A DNA stretch of 64,000 nucleotides, taken from assembly GCF_900142525.1 (NCBI RefSeq), contig NZ_FRBD01000004.1:176858-240857 (forward strand), written 5' to 3'. The notes below the pieces were generated by a model. The model was not told the origin of the DNA. It saw only the letters and a program-made list of their open reading frames with translations, and did no database searches. Every line of letters starts with the position of its first letter. The first letter of the stretch is position 1. Position numbers and translations under genes: made by a program. Source of the DNA: Xylanibacter ruminicola (GTDB taxonomy: Bacteria > Bacteroidota > Bacteroidia > Bacteroidales > Bacteroidaceae). Positions 35,920 through 45,797 of the stretch are shown here, in pieces.

Positions 35920-37983
35920 ATGAGCCAAAGAGCTATTAGACTACTAGCTTGTTTCTCATTGGTTATCATGCTTATAGTAGCATGCGGCGAACGGAAAGAG
36001 ACAAGACTTGAGAAAAATACAGCCGACGGATTAGTCCTTAATGCTTACAAGCAGAAGGACTATCCGTTGTTGTTGGCTTTGGCCGATAGTCTGGAAAAGA
36101 TAGGAGCGCTCTCTCCTGTAAAATCGTACTATTGGCGCGGCTATGCCAGCGATCATATGGGCAAGAAGCGTGCGGCAGAGTATTATTGGAAGAAATCAGG
36201 TAGTTCTATAACCGACTTCAAGAATCCGGAAGAGGTAGAATACTACGCCAAGTCAGCAAGCCGTTTAGCAAACCTTAAATGCGTGAAGGGCGACTATGAA
36301 GGAACACTGCAGTTTGCCATCCCTGTTGTTGAGAAACTGGAAGAGCTACACTGCGATACCACAAGCGATTACATCAACCTGTTGATATTCATAGGTTGCG
36401 GTCAGTCGCGCTTTGCCAATTTAGGCGAGGGTAACACCAACATCTTTGAACGTGCATATACAAAACATCTTGAGCACTTAAAGAACAATCCGTCGCAGGA
36501 CGAATATAAATCAGCAATTGCAGGTATTGTCAATATTGCCTACAACTGCCTCACCATCCACCAATATGAAAAGACAGTGTATTGGTGCAAACGCTATGAA
36601 GAGCTATTAGACAAATACGAACAGCTTCCTGGTGCCAGTAGTTCTTATCTTGATAAGCAGCGAGCCCGCCAGAACATTTACAGTGCCACCGCATTGGCCA
36701 ACCTCGACCAAGAGTTAGATGCGTACATTGCTTACAGCGAATTCAAAAAGACAGAGTTCAGCAAGAGTATAGAGGGTATATATGATGAAGGCGAATATCT
36801 GATTGATACAGAGAAATGGAGCGAGGCAGCCGACTGTTTTCAGCATCTTAACAAGTTGTTAGACCTCTACCATATGGAGTTTACATTCGACAATATTCAG
36901 AACTTTCTACTGAAGAAATACGAAGCCAACCGTATGGCAGGCCGCAAAGACACGGTTTATGCTGTGAGCACTTATATATGCGACTCGCTGAGTGCAGCTA
37001 TCGACAGATATAAACATGAAGATGCGGCTGAGTTGGCCACCATATACGATACGCAGAAGAAAGAAAGTAAGATTGCCGAGCAGAAGGCATCCATGCTTCG
37101 CGAGCGCCAATTAGCTGCTCTGATAACTATCATACTCATATCAGCATTCTTCATTGCCTACATGCTCTACAAGCACAAATCTACCATCAAGCTTACCAAA
37201 GCTCACGAAGAACTGAAGGAGGCCTACAACCAACTTGAAGAGACAACATCGGCAAAGGAGAAGATTGAGAGCGAACTACGTATTGCCCGCCACATCCAGG
37301 AGTCTATTGTGCCCAACGAATTCCCACAGCGTGACGACTTTGAGCTTTATGCCTCTATGACTCCGGCCAAGGAAGTGGGTGGCGATTTATACGACTACTT
37401 GATTATCGGTGATTATCTGCACTTCTGCGTGGGCGACGTTTCAGGCAAGGGAGTGCCCTCGGCCTTGTTCATGGCACAGGCAATACGACTGTTCCGCGCC
37501 ATGGCTAAGCGTGGCTACACGCCTGTAAAGATTGCCACCGAACTGAATGCCGAGCTGGTGGAGCACAATGACGATGGTATGTTCGTAACCATGTTCATTG
37601 GTATGGTACACCTGCCAACAGGAAAGCTCGACTTCTGTAATGCCGGTCATAATCCTCCTGTTTTGGGCAACGGTAACGAGAGTAAGTTTATCCCAATGGA
37701 ATCTAATGCTCCTATCGGACTATGGGAAGGACTCCAGTTTACTGGCGAGGTCATAGAAGACATCCGCGGCCGACTGCTGTTTGTATATACCGACGGACTG
37801 AATGAAGCCGAGAATCCCCAGCAAGTTCAGTTTGGTGATGAGAAACTGCTTGACATTGTTAAGCGCACTAGCCAGATGAGTCCACGTGATGTGATAAAGA
37901 CAATGAAGAGCGAGGTTAAGCACCATCGTAACGGCGCCGATCCTAACGACGACCTCAGCATGCTCTGCCTGCGCATAAAATAA
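35920..37983 (+). CDS. Membrane sensor phosphatase: TPR periplasmic domain plus SpoIIE/PP2C domain
   Basis: The 687-residue protein starts with a lipoprotein-like signal (MLIVACGE, Cys22). Residues 30-370 are TPR-like helical repeats, a membrane span lies near 396-415, a coiled coil near 420-460 and a PP2C/SpoIIE domain from about 465 to the end. Metal ligands are visible in VGGDLYDYLIIGD, CVGDVSGKGVPSALF, FVYTDGLNEAENP and PNDDLSMLCL. Proteins of this class dephosphorylate STAS antagonists in partner-switching systems. The STAS/RsbW-like pair at 17623-18355 is the only such pair in the window and a plausible partner. The neighbours are sugar genes and give no further clue. Confidence 0.87.
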   Translation: MSQRAIRLLACFSLVIMLIVACGERKETRLEKNTADGLVLNAYKQKDYPLLLALADSLEKIGALSPVKSYYWRGYASDHMGKKRAAEYYWKKSGSSITDFKNPEEVEYYAKSASRLANLKCVKGDYEGTLQFAIPVVEKLEELHCDTTSDYINLLIFIGCGQSRFANLGEGNTNIFERAYTKHLEHLKNNPSQDEYKSAIAGIVNIAYNCLTIHQYEKTVYWCKRYEELLDKYEQLPGASSSYLDKQRARQNIYSATALANLDQELDAYIAYSEFKKTEFSKSIEGIYDEGEYLIDTEKWSEAADCFQHLNKLLDLYHMEFTFDNIQNFLLKKYEANRMAGRKDTVYAVSTYICDSLSAAIDRYKHEDAAELATIYDTQKKESKIAEQKASMLRERQLAALITIILISAFFIAYMLYKHKSTIKLTKAHEELKEAYNQLEETTSAKEKIESELRIARHIQESIVPNEFPQRDDFELYASMTPAKEVGGDLYDYLIIGDYLHFCVGDVSGKGVPSALFMAQAIRLFRAMAKRGYTPVKIATELNAELVEHNDDGMFVTMFIGMVHLPTGKLDFCNAGHNPPVLGNGNESKFIPMESNAPIGLWEGLQFTGEVIEDIRGRLLFVYTDGLNEAENPQQVQFGDEKLLDIVKRTSQMSPRDVIKTMKSEVKHHRNGADPNDDLSMLCLRIK

Positions 37984-38007
37984 ATACTTTACTTTTTATA
38001 TAACTGT

Positions 38008-38544
38008 ATGATAAACGTTAAACACCTGTCGTTGCTACTTGTTATGGCCTTTACTGCCGTAACAATCAGTGCACAGGAACTTATTAAGAATGGTGATTTT
38101 GAACTAAACCCAAGAGTACAGCGCGGTACCAGCGCCACCACAGGCTGGGATAGCCGCAAGCCAGTAGTCGTTACACATGTTGATCCCATAAGTGCCAACA
38201 ATCCCCACTATGCCGTTATTTGCTGCGATACACTCTATAACAGTGGTGTCGACGGCATAGATGTGGCCGAGGGTACTAAATACGACCTGTCGATAGCTCT
38301 GAGAAACATCCCTGCTGTCAAGGCCGAAAACCGCACTGAAGGCAACAAACTGGTCATCGTACAGTTAATTGACGAGCAATGCAAGCCCATTGCCGAGACA
38401 ACCATCAGAGTTGAAGGCCAAGGATGGCAACAGTTCGACAGACAGTTCGCAGCCATCGCCACATGCAGCAAAGCCCGTCTGGCCATTATCGGCATTGGCT
38501 GTGCCAAGATTGCCATCGACAAAGTAAGTCTCAAGAAACATTAA
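38008..38544 (+). CDS. Secreted stand-alone carbohydrate-binding-like domain, related to the GH51 N-domain
   Basis: The 178-residue protein has a signal peptide (AVTISAQ) followed by ELIKNGDFELNP, the usual opening of CBM4/9/22-like jelly rolls. The second half aligns with residues 141-226 of the GH51 enzyme encoded at 40232: GTKYDLSIALRN against GEKYNFSVFMRN, and AETTIRV followed by a conserved Trp and a final DKVSL/DVVSL. It is the accessory domain without the catalytic part. It sits 24 bases after the phosphatase stop and 4 bases before a kinase gene, so its expression context is odd. Binding to arabinose-rich glycan is inferred only from the GH51 likeness. Confidence 0.65.
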   Translation: MINVKHLSLLLVMAFTAVTISAQELIKNGDFELNPRVQRGTSATTGWDSRKPVVVTHVDPISANNPHYAVICCDTLYNSGVDGIDVAEGTKYDLSIALRNIPAVKAENRTEGNKLVIVQLIDEQCKPIAETTIRVEGQGWQQFDRQFAAIATCSKARLAIIGIGCAKIAIDKVSLKKH

Positions 38545-38548
38545 TACC

Positions 38549-40228
38549 ATGTTACAAATTCGCTGTAAAAACAACAACGTTACAAAGAGTTTTCCAGAGG
38601 GCACATCGCTGGTAGATGTCTATCAGGAGTTTGCCCCCGATCTTAATATGACCTTCCCTGTGGTGTCGGCCAAGGTTAACAATGCCTCACAGGGACTCAA
38701 ATTCCGTTTGTATCAGAATCGCGACGTCGAGTTTATCGATGCCCGCGATGGCTCAGGCCGCCGAGTATATGTTCGCTCACTGTGTTTCGTGCTCTACAAG
38801 GCTTCTTGCGATGTTTTCCCTGGCAGCAAGCTGTTTATCGAGCACCCGCTGTCAGGCGGATACTATTGCAACTTCAAGAAGCGCGGCAATGAGCCACTTA
38901 CCGACAATGATATTGAGCGCATCTGCCAACGCATGCAGGAAATCATAGTCCAGGATATGCCTTTCCGCCGCACCGAGGCTACTACCGAAGAGGCCGTACG
39001 TGTGTTCAGCGAACGTGGCTTCTCTGATAAGGTCAAGCTGATTGAGACCAGCGGACAGATATATACCGATTACTATATGCTGGGCGATACTGTCGACTAT
39101 TATTATGGTCCGCTTGTGCCCTCGGCTGGCTATCTGAAAGTATGGGGACTTGAGCGTCTGAACGATGGTTTGCTGCTACGTGTACCCGACAAGAACAACC
39201 CACTGAAACTATCAGAGAGGGTAAACATGCCTCGTACCTTCGAGATGTTTGCCGAAAAGGTACGTTGGGACATCATCATGCGCCTTTCGAATGCAGGCGA
39301 TGTAAACAAAGCCATACTTCGAGGCCATGCATCTGAACTGATTCAGGTGAGCGAGGCTCTACAGGAAAAGAAAATCGTAAAGATTGCCGAAGAGATCGAC
39401 CGCCGATTCCACGACGAGGAGAATCCCATCCGATTGGTACTCATCACCGGTCCTTCAAGTTCTGGCAAGTCAACCTTCTGCAAGCGTCTGTCGGTACAAT
39501 TACTGGCCTGCGGACTGCGACCCTACTCATTCTCAACCGACGATTACTTTGTAAATCGTATCGACACTCCCAAGTTGCCCAATGGCCAGTACGACTTTGA
39601 CAATATCGAAACCGTCGACTATAAGTTGTTAGGCGAGCATCTGGAGCGATTGATGAAGGGTGAAGTAGTAGAAGTGCCCGAGTATAACTTTGTGACCGGC
39701 AAACGTGAGTGGAACGGCAAGAAGTTCAAACTCAGCAACGACAGTGTACTCATCATCGAAGGCATCCACGCCCTGAACCCGCTGCTCACCAGCCAGATTG
39801 ACAACTCTAAGAAATACAAGATCTATATCTCAGCCCTTACCAGCATCTCGCTCGACGACCACAACTGGATTCCCACACAGGACAACCGATTGTTACGTCG
39901 TATCATCCGCGATTACAACAAAGGCGCCTTCTCTGCCCGTGAAACCATCAGTCAGTGGAAGAGTGTTTGCGAGGCCGAGGACCAATGGATCTTCCCCTTC
40001 CAGGAGACGGCCGATGTCATGTTCAACTCGGCTCTTAACATCGAATTTGCCGTACTGCGCACCCATGCCGAGCTTATCTTGTCGTCAGTACAGAAGAACT
40101 GTCCCGAGTATTCCGAAGCCCACAGATTACTGAAGTTCCTGCGCTATTTTATCCCCATCAGCGATAAAGAAATACCGCCCACGAGCATCATGAGAGAGTT
40201 CGTAGGCGGCAGTAGCTTCAAGTACTGA
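38549..40228 (+). CDS. Nucleoside (uridine-type) kinase with TGS / threonyl-tRNA synthetase-like N-domain
   Basis: The 559-residue protein starts with a ubiquitin-like TGS segment (MLQIRCKNNNVTKSFPEG). A region like the second additional domain of threonyl-tRNA synthetase follows (residues 60-260). The C-terminal half is a P-loop uridine-kinase domain, with Walker A GPSSSGKST at residues 301-309, then FSTDDYFVNR and VLIIEGIHALNP. This fusion is a conserved 'nucleoside kinase' of Bacteroidota and Firmicutes; whether it phosphorylates uridine or another nucleoside is not known. It converges on the GH51 gene with only 3 bases between the stops and no terminator. Confidence 0.85.
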   Translation: MLQIRCKNNNVTKSFPEGTSLVDVYQEFAPDLNMTFPVVSAKVNNASQGLKFRLYQNRDVEFIDARDGSGRRVYVRSLCFVLYKASCDVFPGSKLFIEHPLSGGYYCNFKKRGNEPLTDNDIERICQRMQEIIVQDMPFRRTEATTEEAVRVFSERGFSDKVKLIETSGQIYTDYYMLGDTVDYYYGPLVPSAGYLKVWGLERLNDGLLLRVPDKNNPLKLSERVNMPRTFEMFAEKVRWDIIMRLSNAGDVNKAILRGHASELIQVSEALQEKKIVKIAEEIDRRFHDEENPIRLVLITGPSSSGKSTFCKRLSVQLLACGLRPYSFSTDDYFVNRIDTPKLPNGQYDFDNIETVDYKLLGEHLERLMKGEVVEVPEYNFVTGKREWNGKKFKLSNDSVLIIEGIHALNPLLTSQIDNSKKYKIYISALTSISLDDHNWIPTQDNRLLRRIIRDYNKGAFSARETISQWKSVCEAEDQWIFPFQETADVMFNSALNIEFAVLRTHAELILSSVQKNCPEYSEAHRLLKFLRYFIPISDKEIPPTSIMREFVGGSSFKY

Positions 40229-40231
40229 TAA

Positions 40232-42265
40232 TTATAGCGAGTACTCAAACATAACCATAGAATAAGGTTCCAGAGTGAGGTTGAACTTCTTCTGGGCCTT
40301 AATTGTTTCTTTCTTTGGAGCGATGGGCTGAGCATCGTAGTTATTCTCGTCGTTAGGCTGACCAGCGAGAACTGTCTTAACAGCAGCCTTCTTCAAACCA
40401 AAGCGACTCAGGTTCACCTTGGCCTCCTTAGCCTTGTCAGAAGCATTTACCAGCTTAACATAGAGCTTACGGGTCTTGGCATTCAGCACAACACTCTGTC
40501 CCTGCAGGAAGCCGCTTTCCTGTCCTTCGGGCAGTCCCTTCCATCGTGGGGCTACATCAGGATTCTCAATATTAACACAGTCGCCATAGTAATACTGACC
40601 TGCACTCTGTCCAAACATCTGCTGAACATAATAACTGCATGTGAGGAAAGGACGCTCGTTGTCGAAGTAGATCAAATCTGGATTCCAGTTGGTTGCATTC
40701 TTCTTTGCGAAGAGAGGTGCATAAGAGGTCATAGACACTACATCGCCGTTTCGCTCAACATGAAGCAGATACAAACCCTCGGCCAGTGCATCAATCAGTT
40801 TCTTGTCCTTAGCAGCATACTCACCCAGATAAACCTTGGTCTTGCGATCACGTGGGTAGTAATCATACTGGCGTGAAGAGAGGAAGTAGTCGCGTGGCTC
40901 ATAGTAGTGCTCATCGATAACTGGCATAGCAGTCTCATCTGCCAGCTTCCATCCATTCTCCAGATCAGGGTTGCCAGGATGAGAACCAGGACCAGCTGTA
41001 CCTACGATGACAATCTCAGGATGAGCCTTGGTTACGCGATCATAGATATACTTGAAACGCTCTGCAAACTCTGGAGATATACGCTCCTCGTTACCAAGTC
41101 CAAGGTATTTGAGGTTGAATGGTTTGGGATGACCAGCATCGGCACGCATCTTAGCCCACTTGTTGGTAGCAGGATCGCCATTGGCCCACTCAATCAGGTC
41201 GATAGCCTCGTCAACCCACTCGTCCATCTCGCTCATAGGCACCACATCCTGAGCCTGATTCTTCATGCCCCAACCACCATTGGCGCCCTGACAGCTAACA
41301 CCACAAGGCAGGATTGGCAGAGGCTCCATACCAGCATCTTCACAGAACTGGAAGTACTCGAAATAGCCGAGACCTACACTCTGATGATAACCCCAAGTGT
41401 TTTTAATCTGACGGCGCTGCTCCTTCGGACCGATAGTGGTCTTCCAACGATAGGTATTCCAGAAACCGTCGCCACCACCATGGACTACGCAACCACCAGG
41501 AAAGCGCATGAACTTTGGCTGGAGGTCGACCAATGCCTGAGCCAGATCCTTACGCAGGCCGTGGCCCTTATAGGTATCTTCGGGTATCAGAGACACAACG
41601 TCTACATCCATATCACCAGGAGTGAGAACTAACATCTGCAGAGCAGCCTTCTTACTGTCAGCAGTAGATGTGAACACAGCCTCATACTTGGTCCAATCCT
41701 TATTGCTTACTCTGATAGTGGTCTCGGCCAACAGTTTAGGATCCTTGGGTGGCCATCCTGGCTGTGGCTCAACCAGCACGATACGTACATTCTTGGCATC
41801 ACCACTCACATTGCGCATAAATACAGAGAAGTTGTACTTCTCGCCTGCCTTTACTGAGATACCGCTGAAACCGTCGTTCTGAATACCAAAGCCAGTCCAA
41901 CCAGTGTAGTCGTAATACTGCTTGGCACGCTCAGTATGCAGACGCATATAGGTTGCATTGTTAGCATGAACAGGATTATCCATACGTGGCTCAATCCATC
42001 CAGTAGAGTGGCCTGGGCGGATCATCTTCCAGGCGGTACCTGGGCCCCAACCGTCTTTCTCAACAGGACTATACTCGAACGAGCCGTTCTGTAATAACTC
42101 GGCATAGAGTCCACCATCGGCCGAGCTGCTGATGTCCTCGAAGAAAATGCCAATCAATTCGTCGCTGATAGCCTTACCGCCTATTGGGGCTTTCATTGGC
42201 TTTTGGGCATTCATACCCATCGTGGCTGCCACGAGGACAGCACTAAGCATTGTTCGTTTGTACAT
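40232..42265 (-). CDS. Secreted GH51 alpha-L-arabinofuranosidase
   Basis: The 677-residue protein has a signal peptide (ATMGMNAQ). The N-terminal beta-domain (about 60-230) is CBM-like and related to the protein at 38008. The TIM barrel carries the acid/base Glu393 in LGLGNEERIS and the nucleophile Glu482 in VYLGEYAAKD, and a C-terminal beta-domain ends with YSMVMFEYSL. GH51 enzymes release terminal alpha-L-arabinofuranose from arabinan and arabinoxylan. It is second in an operon after GH127 (7-base gap), so alpha- and beta-linked arabinofuranose would be removed together, as from pectic side chains or arabinogalactan/extensin. Confidence 0.92.
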   Translation of the reverse strand: MYKRTMLSAVLVAATMGMNAQKPMKAPIGGKAISDELIGIFFEDISSSADGGLYAELLQNGSFEYSPVEKDGWGPGTAWKMIRPGHSTGWIEPRMDNPVHANNATYMRLHTERAKQYYDYTGWTGFGIQNDGFSGISVKAGEKYNFSVFMRNVSGDAKNVRIVLVEPQPGWPPKDPKLLAETTIRVSNKDWTKYEAVFTSTADSKKAALQMLVLTPGDMDVDVVSLIPEDTYKGHGLRKDLAQALVDLQPKFMRFPGGCVVHGGGDGFWNTYRWKTTIGPKEQRRQIKNTWGYHQSVGLGYFEYFQFCEDAGMEPLPILPCGVSCQGANGGWGMKNQAQDVVPMSEMDEWVDEAIDLIEWANGDPATNKWAKMRADAGHPKPFNLKYLGLGNEERISPEFAERFKYIYDRVTKAHPEIVIVGTAGPGSHPGNPDLENGWKLADETAMPVIDEHYYEPRDYFLSSRQYDYYPRDRKTKVYLGEYAAKDKKLIDALAEGLYLLHVERNGDVVSMTSYAPLFAKKNATNWNPDLIYFDNERPFLTCSYYVQQMFGQSAGQYYYGDCVNIENPDVAPRWKGLPEGQESGFLQGQSVVLNAKTRKLYVKLVNASDKAKEAKVNLSRFGLKKAAVKTVLAGQPNDENNYDAQPIAPKKETIKAQKKFNLTLEPYSMVMFEYSL

Positions 42266-42272
42266 AGTTTAT

Positions 42273-44654
42273 TTATTGATTGTTACTAATGAGTCTCACT
42301 TCGTAAATCTCGCCAACCTGCTTGTGGGGCTTGGCTACGAACTTGATGCGTACCTGCTTCTTACCCTTCAGCAGCTCAGCTGGGATGGGATACTCCTCGA
42401 ACTTGAACTGCGAGGTGCGATACTTGCCCACAAGGTTAACCGTTGTCACCAGTGCATCATCTACAAAGATGTCGAACTCTGGGTTCTTCCAGTCGCCTAC
42501 GCCCCAATACTTCAGACGCAGACTCAAATTGGTCTTTCCGCCAGTCTGCATCAGATAGCTGAAGTAATGACCATCGCGAGCATCACGGAAGAATACGTCG
42601 TTGGTGTTTCCTACCGTCGAGTTGTCGGTCTCCATAAAGTGGTCGCTCTCAGGCTGCTGTTCGCCTGGCTGAACCTTATCGGTGGTGCGAGCCTCGAGAG
42701 CCTGTCGCTCCTGTTCCTGCTTGGCCAGGTTATCAAGATAGCCCTTATAGCTATCCTCAGAGAGGGCCAGCCAATACATCATATAGCGTGAATCATGAAG
42801 CTCAAAGAATGGCATCAGCTCGTTTCTAATTTCGTTTACCATCTTGGTAGATAGTGTGAAGTGCAGAGGCTTACCAGCTACGGGCTGCAACTGATTGGCA
42901 ATGCTCTCGATATCGTTATTAATTAAGATAGGTGCCTGGTCGATAGGCAGTTTCTTACCAACAGCCAACTGTCCGAATCGGCTGTCATCAGCTATCAGCA
43001 TAGCCAGATCCTCAGTACCTGTCTTCATGGCCAGCATGATAGGACCATGCATCAAGGCAATATACTGCGAAAGGTTAGGCATGTATCTCACACTGTTATG
43101 CATGGGGAACTGAATATCAACCACATCACCCTTCTTCCACTGGCGGTCGATGGTGACATACGACGAAGGGCCAGTAACGATGCTGACGGGTTTTCCATTC
43201 ACCTTTACCTCGAACTTTCCTGGCTTTACCCAACCTGGATAACGAACCTGAAGAGCAAACTTACCCTTGCCTTGAGTAATAGTGATGCGACTTGACTCGC
43301 TATAAGGGAAGCCTGTTTCCTGACGAAGTTGGATACCCTTGGCCTTCCAGTTCAACTCTGAAGCCACAAAGAGATTCACAAACAGGGCATCGCCATTGTG
43401 GGTATATACAAACTGACCATATTTGCCATGATTCTCCATACCTGTACCCACGCAGCACCACATGGCCTCGTTTGGCGCAGAGTAGTTGCGATAATGACGG
43501 GGACGAGCTGAGGTGAAGTAAACATAGCCTCCATGCTCAGGATGCTGGGTTGACAGGATATGATTAAAAGTAGCCAACTCGTAGAAATCGGCAAAACGAG
43601 CCTCAGGGTTACGACGATGCAGATCCTCAGTCAGCTTCAGCATATTATTGGTGTTACAGCTTTCTGGACCATCGATATCCTGAACAAAGTCCTGACAAGC
43701 CTCCTTGCTGGGGAAGTGTTCGCGACGGCTATTACCACCAAAGGCCAACGAACGCTCGCCAGTAACAATCTCCCAGAAGTAAGCACCTGCAGTATGATAG
43801 GCCTCATCACCACCCAATTCTGCAATGCGCTCGAAACCAATCACCTTGGGCACCTGGGTGTTAGCATGCATGTTGTCCAGACAATCGCGACGCTGCATCA
43901 GCGGGTTGAGCAATCGGCGATGTGAGAACCTGCGGGCCACATCCAAGTATTTCTGCTCGCCTGTGATGGCATAAGCATCAGCCAGCACCTCGTTCATGCC
44001 TCCATGCTCAGTGTCGAGCACACGCTCCATCTGAGCATCGGTAAGTCCTGCTGTCAGGTCGATAGCCCAATCGCAGAATCCCAGGAAGAGCTGCTTGGCC
44101 TGTTCGTTGCCACAATACACCCAGGCATCGCGCAGTCCGGCATACATCTTGTGTATATTATAGAAAGGTACCCACGCGCTATAGTAGGCTCCAAAGTCAC
44201 CCTTCTTGAAGTTACCCCACACACGATCACTACCAGGCACGCCACCTACATAGCCTTTTCCCCATGCAGGATGGTTTTTGGCATTGGCATCGGCACAGGC
44301 CTGCAATTCGCTGATAAAATATTCCATTCGCTGGCGGCATTCCTCGCTACCAGTAGCAGCATTGATAGCCATAGCCGTGAGATAGTGTCCACCCACATGT
44401 CCATCCAAGCCATCCCAGTTAGGATACGATTTGCCTTTAGGTGTTAGTCCTGCTTCCTTCAGATAAGGCGCCAACAAGCGGTCGCAATCATACTTGAGTA
44501 GCGTACTGATATTCAAGTCGCGAGCCTTCTTTAACGGCCCGTCAAGCAGAGTTACATCTCCCAAAGGGAATTCATCGGCATAGAGTCTGTCTTGCGCTTG
44601 GACACTCATTGCGGCCACCGCAAGCATTACTGTTAGAATTGATCGTTTGTTCAT
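42273..44654 (-). CDS. Secreted GH127 beta-L-arabinofuranosidase
   Basis: The 793-residue protein has a signal peptide (AMSVQAQ). LLDGPLKKARDLN and LAPYLKEAGL are typical of GH127 (formerly DUF1680). The unusual cysteine-nucleophile site is intact: Glu331-x-Cys333 in GPESCNTNN and Cys400-Cys401 in AMWCCVGTG, matching the Zn-binding Glu338/Cys340/Cys417/Cys418 of HypBA1. A C-terminal beta-domain (about 690-790) is present. The enzyme removes beta-L-arabinofuranose, found in extensins and some pectic side chains. Its own promoter (TATCTTTG at 44685-44692) drives this gene and GH51. Confidence 0.92.
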   Translation of the reverse strand: MNKRSILTVMLAVAAMSVQAQDRLYADEFPLGDVTLLDGPLKKARDLNISTLLKYDCDRLLAPYLKEAGLTPKGKSYPNWDGLDGHVGGHYLTAMAINAATGSEECRQRMEYFISELQACADANAKNHPAWGKGYVGGVPGSDRVWGNFKKGDFGAYYSAWVPFYNIHKMYAGLRDAWVYCGNEQAKQLFLGFCDWAIDLTAGLTDAQMERVLDTEHGGMNEVLADAYAITGEQKYLDVARRFSHRRLLNPLMQRRDCLDNMHANTQVPKVIGFERIAELGGDEAYHTAGAYFWEIVTGERSLAFGGNSRREHFPSKEACQDFVQDIDGPESCNTNNMLKLTEDLHRRNPEARFADFYELATFNHILSTQHPEHGGYVYFTSARPRHYRNYSAPNEAMWCCVGTGMENHGKYGQFVYTHNGDALFVNLFVASELNWKAKGIQLRQETGFPYSESSRITITQGKGKFALQVRYPGWVKPGKFEVKVNGKPVSIVTGPSSYVTIDRQWKKGDVVDIQFPMHNSVRYMPNLSQYIALMHGPIMLAMKTGTEDLAMLIADDSRFGQLAVGKKLPIDQAPILINNDIESIANQLQPVAGKPLHFTLSTKMVNEIRNELMPFFELHDSRYMMYWLALSEDSYKGYLDNLAKQEQERQALEARTTDKVQPGEQQPESDHFMETDNSTVGNTNDVFFRDARDGHYFSYLMQTGGKTNLSLRLKYWGVGDWKNPEFDIFVDDALVTTVNLVGKYRTSQFKFEEYPIPAELLKGKKQVRIKFVAKPHKQVGEIYEVRLISNNQ

Positions 44655-44684
44655 ACTCAGGTTTCAAATAAATGCAATTTGGTG

Positions 44685-44692
44685 CAAAGATA
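44685..44692 (-). promoter_or_regulatory. -7 promoter box for the GH127-GH51 operon
   Basis: Minus strand TATCTTTG, 30 bases before the ATG at 44654. No matching -33 TTTG at 19-20 bases. Confidence 0.5.
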
Positions 44693-44761
44693 GTCAGAAA
44701 AAACCAAACGACCAACAATATACCCTTAAAAGCAACAAATCCTATAATATTTGATACATTT

Positions 44762-45667
44762 TCAACTATTTTTCTTTATGACTTGGTACACATCTTCTAT
44801 ATGATGAGCAAAGGGTCCTGTATGCTCAAGTTTCAGCGTACACATGGCAGCGGCAAACTGTCCACTCTCGGCATAGCCCATACCCTTAGCACGGGCATAC
44901 AGATAACCAGCACTATAGGTGTCGCCACATCCCGTAGCATCCACCAGTTTAGCTGGCGGAAAAGCAGGAGTCTCATAGAACTTACCGTCGGCCAGAATCA
45001 TAGAGCCGCCACCTCCTAATGTTACTATCACCTCACGTACTCCCCAATCATGTATCTGCTGGGCAGCCTCACGAGGATTGGTAATGCCCGTAAGTGTCAG
45101 GCACTCCCACTCGTTAACCTTCAGGATAGCCGTATGCTTCAGCAATCTCAGCTTGTCAGTCCACTCCACAGCTTTTACCTGTTCGCCATCCACCTTGCGC
45201 AGATAACCCTGAACGTCTATGCTCACATCACCCTTACTGGCCAGATACTCTACTATCTCTGGTGCAAAGTCATCTGCCAGCAAAGTACCCAGATGATACA
45301 CGCGAGCCTGTTCATCTTTTAACTGATCGAGCGTAAATGGTGCCGACTTTGCCAAAACCCGCTGGGTTCGGTTGTCCATATTTTCACCATACTTATTCTC
45401 GAAGAACACATTTGTAGGACTTTCAAAGGCTGTTACCCGAATACCTGCCTTACGTAGTTTATCGACTTCCGGCATCACCTCCTGGCTCACCGAAGTAATC
45501 ATATGGAATGACGGAGATTGAGATTCTTCTCCTTCCGAATTCTTCAACTTTTCTATAGCCCAAGCCATATAATACGCCGATCCGCCAGCACAATGGGCTG
45601 TCATTGGCGGATTTTGTGTGATAATCCTATCACGAGTTATATGCCCTATACAACAAATATCTGTCAT
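44762..45667 (-). CDS. PfkB-family sugar kinase
   Basis: The 301-residue ribokinase-like protein opens with DICCIGHITRDRII. A GGSAYYMAWA sugar-binding segment lies near residue 28 and VTLGGGGSMIL precedes the signature DATGCGDTYSAGYL, whose Asp is the catalytic base. The substrate (ribose, fructose, ketodeoxygluconate, nucleoside or other) cannot be assigned. Its place between arabinofuranosidases and a polygalacturonase fits a role in downstream sugar catabolism. It has its own TATCTTTG box and is divergent from GH28. Confidence 0.85.
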   Translation of the reverse strand: MTDICCIGHITRDRIITQNPPMTAHCAGGSAYYMAWAIEKLKNSEGEESQSPSFHMITSVSQEVMPEVDKLRKAGIRVTAFESPTNVFFENKYGENMDNRTQRVLAKSAPFTLDQLKDEQARVYHLGTLLADDFAPEIVEYLASKGDVSIDVQGYLRKVDGEQVKAVEWTDKLRLLKHTAILKVNEWECLTLTGITNPREAAQQIHDWGVREVIVTLGGGGSMILADGKFYETPAFPPAKLVDATGCGDTYSAGYLYARAKGMGYAESGQFAAAMCTLKLEHTGPFAHHIEDVYQVIKKNS

Positions 45668-45707
45668 AATATCGACTTTTAATTGAATAAAATCTTCTTT
45701 TTGGATG

Positions 45708-45715
45708 CAAAGATA
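45708..45715 (-). promoter_or_regulatory. -7 promoter box for the PfkB kinase
   Basis: Minus strand TATCTTTG, 40 bases before the ATG at 45667. Confidence 0.5.
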
Positions 45716-45734
45716 ACATTTTTTTGCTAAAAAT

Positions 45735-45765
45735 TTTGTTTTATTCAGAAAATATACTATATTTG
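45735..45765 (+). promoter_or_regulatory. Consensus promoter for GH28-SusC-SusD
   Basis: TTTG (45735-45738), exactly 19 bases, then TATATTTG (45758-45765), 32 bases before the GH28 ATG. It is one of the best promoter matches in the window. Confidence 0.75.
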
Positions 45766-45797
45766 CAGCGAATTATTCGTTACTACTAATATTGTTA

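Noticed and set aside
40907..41632. Long open frame on the plus strand (about 240 codons)
   Set aside because: It lies wholly antisense to the GH51 gene, which has complete catalytic motifs; its translation shows no domain and it has no promoter.
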